64,000 bases of DNA. Origin: Thermothelomyces thermophilus ATCC 42464 (Eukaryota; Ascomycota; Sordariomycetes; Sordariales; Chaetomiaceae). The position numbers and the translations under genes were made by a program. Positions within the stretch are counted from its first letter, which is position 1, and every line of letters starts with the position of its first letter. The notes below the pieces were generated by a model. The model saw only the letters and a list, made by a program, of their open reading frames with translations, had not been told where the DNA came from and did no database searches. Positions 44,063 through 54,261 of the stretch are shown here, piece after piece. The stretch covers positions 3,286,001-3,350,000 of the forward strand of contig NC_016477.1 of assembly GCF_000226095.1 (NCBI RefSeq), written 5' to 3'.

Positions 44063-46284
44063 TTTCCCAGGTCAGTACTAACCTCTTCGGTTGTTCGGCT
44101 AATAGCGGCTTTGTCGATCGTGCTCATTTCCGTAAGCCATTAGGTGCTTACGGCTTCCTACCATTGGGTCCGTTCTGCTTTCTGTCGTACGTACCATAGC
44201 TTCGTCTAAAGCTCCCGAATTCGCAATTTCTTTTCGTCCGCGTGATAGAGGTAATTGTTACTCTAGCACGAGTCCTATATGTCTCGTCCGATTCCGCAGT
44301 GCCTAGGCCAGGCTCGTCTTAGAACTATCATGATGCTTTCTAGATCGCGGGCTTCGATCTTCCAGAGCAATTTGGCCGCTCTGTTTCCTGCATCGTAGAC
44401 CTATTCTACAGGGTACAAGCCTCCGTCCCTGTTTTCCTATCGGGTCGGCCAGTGATTGTTTTCGAATTTGTCGCGGAAGTGATATCGGCATTCGTGTATT
44501 ATACACTGGAACCAGGGCACTTGCGCATGTGCCTCGTGTCACGGGTACAGTCGCGTAGCGTCGCCTGGAAGGTATTAGAACTCTTTCCCGAATCCTTCCC
44601 ATTGTACGTGGACCGTAGGTACTCTAGTGCTGAGATAGGAGTGTTTCTTCTAGTAACTTTCCCACGTACGCTCGTCTTTCCCGCGATTCGCTCGCATAAA
44701 CTGGTATTCTGGGTTCCGCACGTCGTTGCTGAGTTGCTGGCCGTCACGATACTCGGTGTAGCTATCAGGCCTATCATATGTCACGGGCTGTTCTCCTTTG
44801 ATAGTTTCTATAATACGTTAGAGTTCCCTTATTTCGTCCTTCATCTCATCGCTCTACTAGGCAAGTCAAGTCAAGCGCCTATCCTATTCGCGCAGTTCTG
44901 TGTTAAGTCGGAAAACTTCGTTATAGTACCATTCGATTCATTCCTAGAGGAATAGAGCATTAGGTCCGGGTCTTTCGATTCCTTGGGTGTCGGTTGTCCA
45001 CGATCTATCCCGCCTCTGCGTGATTGTGAAACCCTACTGCCTTAAGGCTAGGAGAATCGAAATTGGCGGTATATACTCTCCTGCCGTGTCCTATTCGGCG
45101 AGACCTGTCTCTAGATCCACAGTGACCAGTTCGGAGTATAGTGCTTTGTCTTTACCGTTGCCGTCGTATCCGAGACTATCTGTGTCACTGCCCTTGTCTT
45201 TGTAGCTCGTAGCCGCTACTTCGATAACGTCCTTAGTAGTTTCGTCGATAGCCGTAATTTCCTTCCTAGGGGTTAGTTTCCATTCTTTCTTTAGGCTCCG
45301 GCATTCTCGCTTATAGTGCCCTTTCTTTCTATAGTTATAACAGGTGACATTAGACTTGTCTTTGGTCGTCTTCTTCTGATCCTGCTTCTGCGCTGCGTCT
45401 ATATCTATGGCTCTGGGGTACGTCCCGTACGAGGTACTAACGTACGCTCGCTTTTTCTTGTCGTTGGCCTTAACCGTGGTTCCGTTCATTCGACCTCGTT
45501 TCTGCTGCTCTCGTATGTAGAGTCGATCATCGATTCTGATGGCCTATACGATGTATTCGTCCAGGGTCTCAGGCCGGTCGTACTTATATAGCTCGTCCTT
45601 GACCTTTTCCTTCAGGCCATTGTAGAACAATTGCATTAGTGCCTTATCATTAAGCTGAGACTTGAGCATGTCCTATCTAAACTATATAGCGTAGGAGGCT
45701 ACTGACTTAGTCTGTCGAAGATTAGCGAGTCTTTCTTGCGTATAAATCTTCTTATCTTTATCGCCGAAAACCTTTCGAAGCTCTTCTTCGAAACGGTCGT
45801 AAGATTAGAAGACTACCTATATGAATGCGTCTCGGTCGTCTTTGTCTTCCTTAATGAGATAGTCGTTCCATGTAGGCTCGAACCATCTAAGTGCCTTGCC
45901 CTCTAGTCTCGTGGCTACGTAGAGGACTTTGGCTTTGTCGTCCGGAAACTTGTCGTTATTAAGCCGGAAGTAGGATCGGAGGTTTGTCAGGAATCCTACG
46001 AGATCCTCCTTGGTTCCTCTGTATTTACCAGGTAGTTCGATCTTGATACGGCTCGCCTTGGCAGTCTCGAGCGCTTCGATTTTGGCATAGGCCTCGTTGA
46101 CCAACTTCTGCGAGTACTTTTCGCGATTCTCGAGTTCCTTGATTCGAGCTTGAGTAGCCTTATCTCTCTAGTCCAACTCCTAGATCTGCTGCTAGAGTTA
46201 ACCAAGCTAAGTAAGCAGCTGTTCGGCCGTGACGTCGGTAGCCATGTCGATATCGAGGTCGAAGTCTCCTCCGTTCTGAACTAT
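44026..46284 (-). pseudogene. gag: E6 gag with extra segment
   Basis: Start ATA (46284), TAA 44028-44026, 2259 nt, one codon shorter than the other copies (3-nt deletion near 45145). Long open parts cover capsid (46104-45817: coiled coil, LEGKALRWFEPTWNDYL) and the knuckle region (45489-45091: CYNYRKKGHYKREC, second Cys read as Tyr). TAG and then GAC ACG stand between Gag core and extra segment, so no ATG restart exists in this copy. Confidence 0.88.
44038..44068 (-). promoter_or_regulatory. E6 gag-pol -1 frameshift signal (unmutated)
   Basis: On the minus strand GGGAAAC (44068-44062), spacer GGGTCA (44061-44056), then GGGCCC TTCGA GGGGCCC (44055-44038), a stem of up to seven pairs. The heptamer is in phase with gag, and the pol frame is -1. 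Confidence 0.85.
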
Positions 46285-46298
46285 AACAGAACAAAGGG

Positions 46299-46309
46299 AG
46301 TGGTAACAA
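46299..46309 (-). promoter_or_regulatory. E6 primer-binding site, self-priming
   Basis: Plus-strand AGTGGTAACAA, two bases from the LTR edge (46312), exactly complementary to TTGTTACCACT at 46484-46494 in the E6 5' LTR. Both partners are unmutated here. Confidence 0.75.
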
Positions 46310-46311
46310 CG

Positions 46312-46739
46312 TGTGACGAACCTAACTCAGACTTCTTCTAAAAGGGTCTAGACGGAGGTAGATTAAGCAGGACAAGCAGGCGGGTCGTCTAAGGGATTCG
46401 GTAAAGCCAAAGGGTTCACAACAACACTTAGAGTTGTCTCTCACAGTAATCAACAATACTCGGTATAAGTACTGTGATTGTGATTGTTACCACTGGTGAA
46501 CTCCCAGAGTCTACCATAACGAGTGACTATTTACATGTATATATACTCCTAGGATCACTAGCAGTCGTGGTGATCATTTATACTGGCTTACCTGGCTTAT
46601 ATCGTGAGCCAGTGATCCTCTGTTGGGATCATTTCTTGCCAAGCGTGATCCCGTCCTGATTGGTCCATCATTCCTTCGGCTTGATTGGCCCGTTCGTGCC
46701 AGTGGCTCAGGCGGCATCTGCATGCATATTTCCGTGACA
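46312..46739 (-). repeat. E6 5' LTR
   Basis: 428 bp, reverse strand, matching 39186-39613 apart from transitions. U3: two ATTGG boxes (46659, 46683 region), GATC-core half-sites at about 46553-46655. Followed by TSD GAGTT. Confidence 0.93.
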
Positions 46740-46744
46740 GAGTT

Positions 46745-46994
46745 GGAGCGAGTAGAGCGTAAGGAGGCTAAGGCGGCAGCAGCAGCAGAAACTTCTAGAG
46801 TTACTATGTCTTCTTTAACCCTATCTCGCCTGTCCGCCGATTTTGGACAGCTTTAGGATACTATATATCCTGAAGTTCCTTTAGATCTATCCTTGCTAGC
46901 CGATTTCGGGTTAGTCTCTAGTTCGTCGCTCTCGGCTGATTAGGGTTCCTCTGGTAGAACTGCTAAAGTTTCTTAGGGCAATTTAGGTTCTTAA
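46745..46994 (+). pseudogene. E5 antisense gene, C-terminal part
   Basis: Continues the frame broken at 39185: ...EEL|ERVERKEAKAAAAAE..., then a Ser/Leu-rich stretch and the tail SGRTAKVS.GNLGS ending at TAA 46992-46994. The five-base TSD was removed to join the halves. Stops inside are TAG only. Tail and coiled coil match E1, E3 and E6, so the gene predates the split of the subfamilies. Confidence 0.78.
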
Positions 46995-49900
46995 CAGGTT
47001 CCTATGAGTTATCTTCTAGTCCGAAGTCGAGCTATTTAACTAGATATTATAGTTCTCTGTTGATAATACGTGAATCTAGAATTTCTTCGACGTCCTATTC
47101 TTCCTCTTTGTCCTTTACTTCGATATATATAGCAACCTTAGCGTTTTTCGGTGCTAGTTCGAGAAGTGAAATATAAAAAACATCCGTCTATAGTCGTATA
47201 GATAATAGTAACGATAGTCGGTAGTTAGATGTCGAAATTCGTTCTTTAATAACGAAGGGTCCGACCTTCTTAAAGTCTAGCTTTATGCTTAGTCGTTTGG
47301 TTCGTAAGTTTCGTGCGATTAGGTAGACTTTGTCTCCCCTTTCTAGGCAAGGTCCCTCGAGCCTATGTTTGTTGTAGTAGTTCTTTATCCTCGTTTTGAC
47401 AAACTCGAGTTCCTTTTTGAGCTTTTTATATAGTACGTACATTTGTTCTGCTTTGACTGCTGCTCTCGGCACTATGATCTCTAGTCCTTGTCTAAGGTCT
47501 ACTTTATATCCGTAGTTTACGAAGAATAGTATAACCTTAGTCGTTTTTGTTGGTGTCGTGTTATAAGCGAGCTATATTATTGGTAATAGCATGACCTAGT
47601 CGTCTTATTGGTAGTTAATATAAGAACGAAGATACTATTCGACGACTTAGTTTAGTCACTCCGTTTGTCTATTGGTCTGCGGGTAATATACTGTTAATAG
47701 CTTACTATTAACGCCTAATCGTCGTATTAACGCTTGCTAGAATTTCGATACGAACTTGGTATCTCTATCGGTAATCTATTCCTATAGCCAAGCGTACACT
47801 AATATGACTTGCTAATAGATTACGTCTGCTAGCTATTCCGCTATCTAGGACTCCTTATAGGGAAAGAAGTATACCTATTTAGTTAGGCGATCTACTATAG
47901 TAAGGATACTATTATAGATTACTCCTATAGCTATGTCCTTAGATTCTAGTAGCTTCGTAATGAAGTCCATCATAACCGAACTCTATAGTTTGTCAGGTAT
48001 TAGCAGTGGCTAAAGTAGCCTATACGGCTTATGTCGTGCTGTTTTGCTTCGGTTGCAGATATCGTAGCTTCGTACGACTTCCTTAACTTGTACCGTTAAC
48101 TGTGGAAAGTCGTAGTGTTTCTTGACTTGTGCGACAGTTTTCGTGACTCCTTTATGTCCTCCGAGTTTCGATTCGTAGAGCTCTCGAATCATTCGTAGCT
48201 ATTAATCTTTGTCGTAGATATACGCTTTGCCTCGGTACTAGAGTTTCCCATCTCTTTCTTCTACTTCGTTAGGTACTGGTGGTCCGGATGTTGCTTAATA
48301 CTATACCTTATTGATCCTTTCTTCTTAAAGGATTACGTAACATTCTAGGAACGAGTTAAGTGGATCGTCTTCCACGGGTGTCTACGTTTCGTGATATAGC
48401 GTTCTGTCTATTCGTTCTTTAAATAACGGTAGCGTTATTTCCATTTGTCCTTCCATATAATCCGTTTGTTGGCTTAAGGCGTCCGCTTGTATATTCTCTT
48501 TGCCCTTCTTATAGCGGATCTTAAAATTGAATTTTGTAAGGAATTCTACCTATTATATTTGTCGTCCGTTAAGCTCCTTTGTTGTCGTAAAGTATCGCAA
48601 ATTCTTATGATCCGTATACACTTGTACTGGTTCAATCGTACCACTAAGGTATAGTCGCCATTCCTTAAAAGCTTCGACAATCGTAAGTAGTTCCTTGTCG
48701 TGGATTAGATAATTAAGACGTAGTCTATCGAGCTTCTTTGAAAAGAAGGCTACAGGATGTAGCTTCCTTTATTCGTCTCATTGTCCTAATTATCCTCCAA
48801 TAGCATAGTCTAAAGCGTCCGTTTCTACCTCAAATAGCTTCTTAGGGTTTGGCAGCACTAGTACTAGATCTTTAGTAATGGCGTCACGGATCTGCGTAAA
48901 TGCTTGCTTGTGTCGCTCTTCCCATTGGAATTTAGCGTTCTTCTTGGTAAGTTCGTACAAAGGTCGTGCGATCGCTCTAAAGTTCCTGATAAACATCCGG
49001 TAGAAGTTCGCAAACCCGATGAAACTTCGTACTTCTGTGACTAATATTGGTTATAGCTAATCCTTGATAGCTTTAACCTTTGAAGGTTCTATCTGGATTT
49101 GTCCTAGGGATATTTTGTATCCCAAAAACACCGTTTTCCTAACGTGGAATTTGCTCTTTTCCTTGTTAACTAATAGCTTATACACGTATAGTACGTCTAG
49201 CACTGCTCTTACGTGCTTCTAGTGTTCGTCTATTATCTTGGAGAAGATAAGTATATCATCGAGATAATATACCGTAAATTTGTCAAAAAAGGGTCGGATA
49301 GCTTGATCAATTAGGGCTTAGAACGTTGCTAGTACGTTCGAAAGTCCGAATGGCATGACGAGGTACTTATAGTAGCTATAGGGTGTCCTAAAGGCCGTTT
49401 TCTACTCGTTACCTTCTTTGATCCGTATATAGTTATAGGCCGATGGCAAGTCAAGACGCGTAAAATATTAGGCTCCTGCTAACTAATCTCGGAGCCATGA
49501 GATTAGCGGTAACAGGTATCGGTTTTTCATAGTCTGTTCGTTAAGTTGCCGATAGTCGATATATAACTATAGCTTTCTATCCTTCTTAGGCATAAATAGG
49601 ATTAGGTAGCCTGCTAGCGATGTTAACAGGTAGATATATCCTCTTCGAAGGTTCTCCTCTAAATACCGCTTAAGTTCTTTATTCTATATCTAGCTCGTAT
49701 AGTAAATCTTAAAGAACTTTAGTCGTGCTCCTTCCTTAAGCTTGATCTCATAATCCTATAGGCCGTGTTCTGGTAATCCTTCTAGATGTTTCGGTTCGAA
49801 TGCTAGGTGTCCTTTATATTCCTTTAGTACTTCCCTAGTCTTGTCTCGTCTCTCGGTTTTCTAATAGTATACGAACTTGGTTCCGTCTATAGCGATACTA

Positions 49901-50655
49901 GCGATTTCTCCTATCTTAACCTACTGCTCTAGTTATAGTGCTCTATATTCGTTAACGGAGAGAATAGCTATCGACGGTTTAGCTCGTTCCTCCTGTTGCA
50001 TCGTCGTTGTCGTTTTGCCGCTTCTTCTAGAGTCTGTAGTAGTCTGTCTGCCACTGCCTGTCTCTTACGGTAGATCTATAGGATATGCCTTTCCTCGAGC
50101 ATCGTCCTCTCGCGATCTTTACGTGCTCCCTATCTCGCTAGTCGAATACGACTCCATTTAGGGTCGTAGGCAGCTACCATTCTTCTAGCTAATGTCCGGG
50201 TTATAATCTTCATGCCATAGTAACCCTAATATTATATCTTTGTCGTTACCTATATCTACAATGCTAAATATAACTACTGTGGTTTTCCCTGCTATAGTGA
50301 TATCGATTAGTTCGGTCTCCCTACGTACCTATTACGTTAGAAATGGTCCTTTGACTATGCCATGCTTCCGCTTCATTCTCTAGGGTATCTGTAGCTAATT
50401 TACAAGCGTCGGCGAAATCAGGTTTATCTCTGCTCTACTATTTACTAGTACGAGCATTTTATGCTATTTCCATTATGCTGTTATCTATAATCGCTTGTCT
50501 TGCCGTTATCGTCTAAAAATTGCGGCGATTTCCTATGTTTCTGCCGGGAGGTCTCGATATAGTAGTCTCTTACGCTAGTTCCTCCTATACTGCGCTACTA
50601 CCTGCCGCTACGTGGGCATTAATGGTTTCCGGGCCCTTCGAAGGGCCCTAACCTG
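46860..50655 (-). pseudogene. pol: E5 pol
   Basis: Minus strand. Protease near 50440, RT with YYLDD-type palm block near 49265, RNase H to integrase (48996-48790 and 48192-48010 are stop-free), GPF and chromodomain near 47260-47000. Heptamer AGGAAAC (50661-50655) with the palindrome GGGCCCTTCGAAGGGCCC downstream. Disabled by TAG/TAA. Confidence 0.85.
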
Positions 50656-52880
50656 TTTCCTAGGTCAGTACTAACCTCTTTAATCGTTCGGCTAATAGCG
50701 GCTTTGTCTATCGTGCTCATTTCTGTAAGCTATTAAGTGCTTGCGGCTTCCTACTATTAGGTCCGTTTTACTTTCCGTCGTATATACTATAGCTTTATCT
50801 AAAGCTCCCGAATTCGTAACTTCTTTTCGTCTATGTAGTAGAGGCAATCGTTGCTCTAGCATAAGTCCTATATATCTCGTCCTATTCCGCAATACCTAGG
50901 CCAGGCTCGTTTTGGAACTATCGTGATGCTTTCTAGACTCCGGTCTTTAATCTTCCAAAGCAATTCGGCTACTCTGTTTCCTGTATCGTAGACCTATTCC
51001 ACCGGGCGTAAGCTTCCGTCCTCATTTCCTTGTCGGGTCGGCCAGTGATTATTTTCGAATTTGTCGCGAAAGTAGTATCGGTATTTATATGCCATACATT
51101 AGAACTAGGGCACTTGCGTATATGCCTCGTGTCGAGGGTATAATCACGTGGCGTTGCCTGGGAGGTATTGGAATTCTCTCCCGAATCCTTCCCACTATAT
51201 GTAGACCGTAGGTACTCTAATGCTAAGGTAAGAGTGTTTCTTCTAGTAGCTTTCCTACATATACTCGTCTTTTCCGCGGTTCGTATGTATAAACTAGTAT
51301 TTGGGGTTCTATATGTCGTAGCTAAGTTGCTAATCGTCAAAATACTCGGTATAGCTGTCAGGCCCATTATACGTTATAGGCTGTTCCCCTTTGATAGTTT
51401 CTATAATATATCAGAGTTCCCTTATCTCATCCCTTATTCTATTACTCTACTAGGTAAGTCGAATCAAGCGTTTATCCTGTTCGTATAGTTCCGTGTTAAG
51501 CTAGAAAACTTTGTTATAATACTATTCGATTCGTTCCTAGAGGAATAGAACATTAGGTCCAGGTCTTTCGATTCCTTAGGTATTGGTCGTCCACAATCTA
51601 TCCTGCCTCTAGGTAACTATAAAACCCTACTATCCTAAGGCCGGGAGAATCGAAGCTGGCGGTATATATTCTCCTGCTATGTCCTATCCGGCGAGACCTA
51701 TCTCTAGGTCTACAATGACCAGTTCGGAGTACAGTGCTTGTTCGTCTTTACCATTGCTATCATGTCTAAGACTATCCGTATTACTGTCCTTGTCTTTGTA
51801 GCTTATAGCTACTACTTCGGTAACGTTCTTAGTGGTTTTGTCAATATCCGCGATTTCTTTTCTAGGGACTAGCTTCTACTCTTTCTTTAGGCTTTGATAT
51901 TCTCGCTTATAGTGCCCTTTCTTTCTATAGTTATAGTAGGTAACATTGGACTTGTCTTTGGTTGTCTTCTTCTGGTCCTGCTTCTATGCTATGTCTATAT
52001 CTATAGCTCTAGGGTGCGTCCTGTACAAAGTACTAACGTACGTTTGTTTTTTCTTGTCGTTAGCCTTGACTATAGTTCTATTTGTTCGACCTCGTTTCTG
52101 CTACTCTCGTACGTAGAGCCGATTATCAATTCTAATAGCCTATACGATGTATTTATCTAAAGTCTTAGGCCGATCGTACTTATATAGCTTGTCTTTGACC
52201 TTTTCCTTTAGGCCGTTATAGAACAATTACATTAATGCCTCGTCGTTAAGTTAGGACTTAAATATATCCTATCTAAACTATACGGCGTAAAAGGCTACTA
52301 ACTTAGTCTGTCGGAGATTAGCGAGTCTTTCTTACGTATGGATTTTCTCGTCTTTGTCGCCAAAAACCTTCCGAAGCTCTTCTTTGAAATAGTTATAAGA
52401 TTAGAAGACTGCCTATATAAATACGTCTTAGTCGTCTTTGTCTTCCTTAGTAAGATAGTCATTCTACGTAGGCTCGAACTATCTAAGTGCCTTGCCCTCT
52501 AGTCTTGTAGCTATATAAAGGACTTTGGCTTTTTTGTCCGGAAACTTGTCGTTATTAAGCTAGAAGTAAGATTAGAGGTTTGTTAGGAATCCTACAAGAT
52601 CCTCCTTAGTTCCTCCGTATTTGCTAGGTAGTTCGATCTTAATACGGCTCGCTTTGATAGCCTCGAGCGTCTCGATTTTGGCGTAGGCCTTGTTAATCAA
52701 TTTCTGCAAGTACTTTTCGCCGTTCTCGAGTTCCTTGATTCGAGCTTGAGCAGCCTTGTCTCTCTGGTCTAACTCCTAGATCCGCTGCTAGAGTTGACCA
52801 AGCTAGGCGAGCAGTTATTTGGCCGTGACGTCGGTAGCCATGTTGGTGTCGAGGTCGAAGTCACCTCCGTTCTGAACCAT
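50619..52880 (-). pseudogene. gag: E5 gag with intact start codon
   Basis: ATG 52880 is intact, the only one among the gag copies whose start I can read, and defines the start for all. TAA 50621-50619, 2262 nt. Order: coiled coil, capsid, knuckle (YYNYRKKGHYKREY), extra segment. TAG GAC ATA stands at the boundary of the extra segment. Confidence 0.85.
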
Positions 52881-52894
52881 GATAGAACAAAGGG

Positions 52895-52905
52895 AGTGGT
52901 AACAA
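52895..52905 (-). promoter_or_regulatory. E5 primer-binding site, self-priming
   Basis: Plus-strand AGTGGTAACAA, complementary to TTGTTACCACT at 53080-53090 in the E5 5' LTR; both intact. Confidence 0.72.
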
Positions 52906-52907
52906 CG

Positions 52908-53337
52908 TATGACGAACCTAACTTAGACTTCTTCTAAAAGGGTTCAGACGAAGGTGGATTGAGCGGGACAGGTAGGCAGGTTGTCTGAGGGATTTGGTAA
53001 AGCCAAAGGGTTTATAATAACACTTAGAGTTGTCTCTTATAGTAATTAGCAATGCTTGGTATAAGTACTGTGATTGTGATTGTTACCACTGGTGAACTTC
53101 TAGAGTTCGCCAGAACGAGTGACTATATATAATTTCCTTCCCCCTAGTCTTCTTCTAGATCTTTGGATCATTACTATGATCCAATGATCTAACTTACTAG
53201 ATTATGTTGGCGTCCTAATGATCTATCTAGGATCATTCCTCGGTCCTGATGATCTGTTCCTAATTGGCCATGTATCCGTTGCCTGTGATTGGTTCTACGT
53301 GCCCCGCCAGGTTGCCTTATGCGGCCAAATCGTAACA
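52908..53337 (-). repeat. E5 5' LTR
   Basis: 430 bp, reverse strand, the same as 38217-38646 apart from transitions. Ends AAATCGTAACA, followed by TSD GGTAT and then the last two bases of E7's tract. Confidence 0.92.
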
Positions 53338-53344
53338 GGTATCG

Positions 53345-53796
53345 TATCACAAGCTAACCATATACCGTAACCTAGTAGGGTGTAGTAGGCTAAATAAGCC
53401 ACTAATCAAGAAGGGCACGAAGCAAGGCTGACATAGGATCGCTAGGGAACGTAGGCTACCACAGGCAAACAATTGCTAAAAGGGAAAGATAGCAGAGGAT
53501 AGCTAGCTACTAAAGGCGATCTAAGGATAGGATAGAAGGGGACTATAAGCGATCGACAGAAGTATATATACATATAAATAGTCACTCGTTATAGTAGACT
53601 CTAGGAGTTTACTAGTGATAATAACCTATAATTATAGTACTTATACTAAGCATCATTGACTATTGTAAGAGATAACTCTAGTGTTGTTATAAACCCTTTA
53701 GCTTTACCGAATCTCTTAGACGACCTACCTGCTTATCTTGCTTAATCTACCTTCGTCTAAACCCTTTTAGAAGAAGTCTAAGTTAGGTTCGTTATA
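53345..53796 (+). repeat. E7 3' LTR (type B)
   Basis: 452 bp, starts TATCACAAGCTAACC (RIP form of TGTCACAAG), ends GTTCGTTATA. It belongs to E7, whose polypurine tract lies on the other side of E5 (38200-38216 plus CG at 53343-53344). Followed directly by mid-gag sequence of F. Confidence 0.88.
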
Positions 53797-54261
53797 TACC
53801 AATATCACTTTCGCGATAAATTTAAAAATAATTACTAGCTAACCTAATAAGGAAATGAGGATAGAAGCCTTTGCCCTATAGAATAGGTCTATAATATAGG
53901 AAATAGAGCGGCCGAATTGCTCTAGAAGATCGAAACCCGCGATCTAGAAGGCATTATAGTAGTTCTAAAACGAGCCTAGCCTAGGCACTATAGAATAGGA
54001 CGAGATATATAGGACTTATATTAGAATAACGATTGCCTCTATTATATAGACAAAAGGAAATTACGGATCTAGGAGCTTTAGATAAAGCTATAGTATATAT
54101 AACGAAAAGTAAAACGGACTTAATAATAGGAAGCTATAAGTACTCAATAGCTTATAGAAATAAGTACGATTAATAAAGCTACTATTAGCCAAATAACCAA
54201 AGAGGTTAGCACTAACCTAGGAAACAGGTCAGGGCCCTTCGAGGGGCCTAAAAATCATTAA
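53797..54261 (+). pseudogene. gag: F gag, C-terminal end
   Basis: The last 150 or so codons of the extra gag segment, ending TAA 54259-54261. Frameshift heptamer AGGAAAC at 54219-54225, then the hairpin GGGCCCTTCGAGGGGCC. TAG/TAA inside. Confidence 0.75.

Larger units (their letters stand above)
39186..46739 (-). mobile_element. E6: best-preserved chromovirus, minus strand (7554 bp)
   Basis: LTRs of 428 bp at 46312-46739 (5') and 39186-39613 (3'), TSD GAGTT at 39181-39185 and 46740-46744, inserted in the coding part of the E5 antisense gene. It carries the longest stop-free pol part of the window (42320-43069) and an unmutated frameshift site. As the innermost element of its branch it is the youngest there. 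Still coding-dead by scattered RIP stops. Confidence 0.95.
38217..53337 (-). mobile_element. E5: chromovirus subfamily C, minus strand, carrying E6
   Basis: LTRs of 430 bp at 52908-53337 (5') and 38217-38646 (3'). TSD GGTAT at 38212-38216 and 53338-53342. The insertion point is inside E7's polypurine tract, two bases before its 3' LTR. Its own internal part is 38647-39185 plus 46745-52907; E6 occupies the gap. Gag keeps an intact ATG. Confidence 0.93.

Noticed and set aside
46474-46856. Open frames of 61 and 77 codons in the E6 5' LTR and just beyond it
   Set aside because: They lie in LTR sequence and in a wrong frame of the E5 antisense gene. There is no counterpart in other LTRs.
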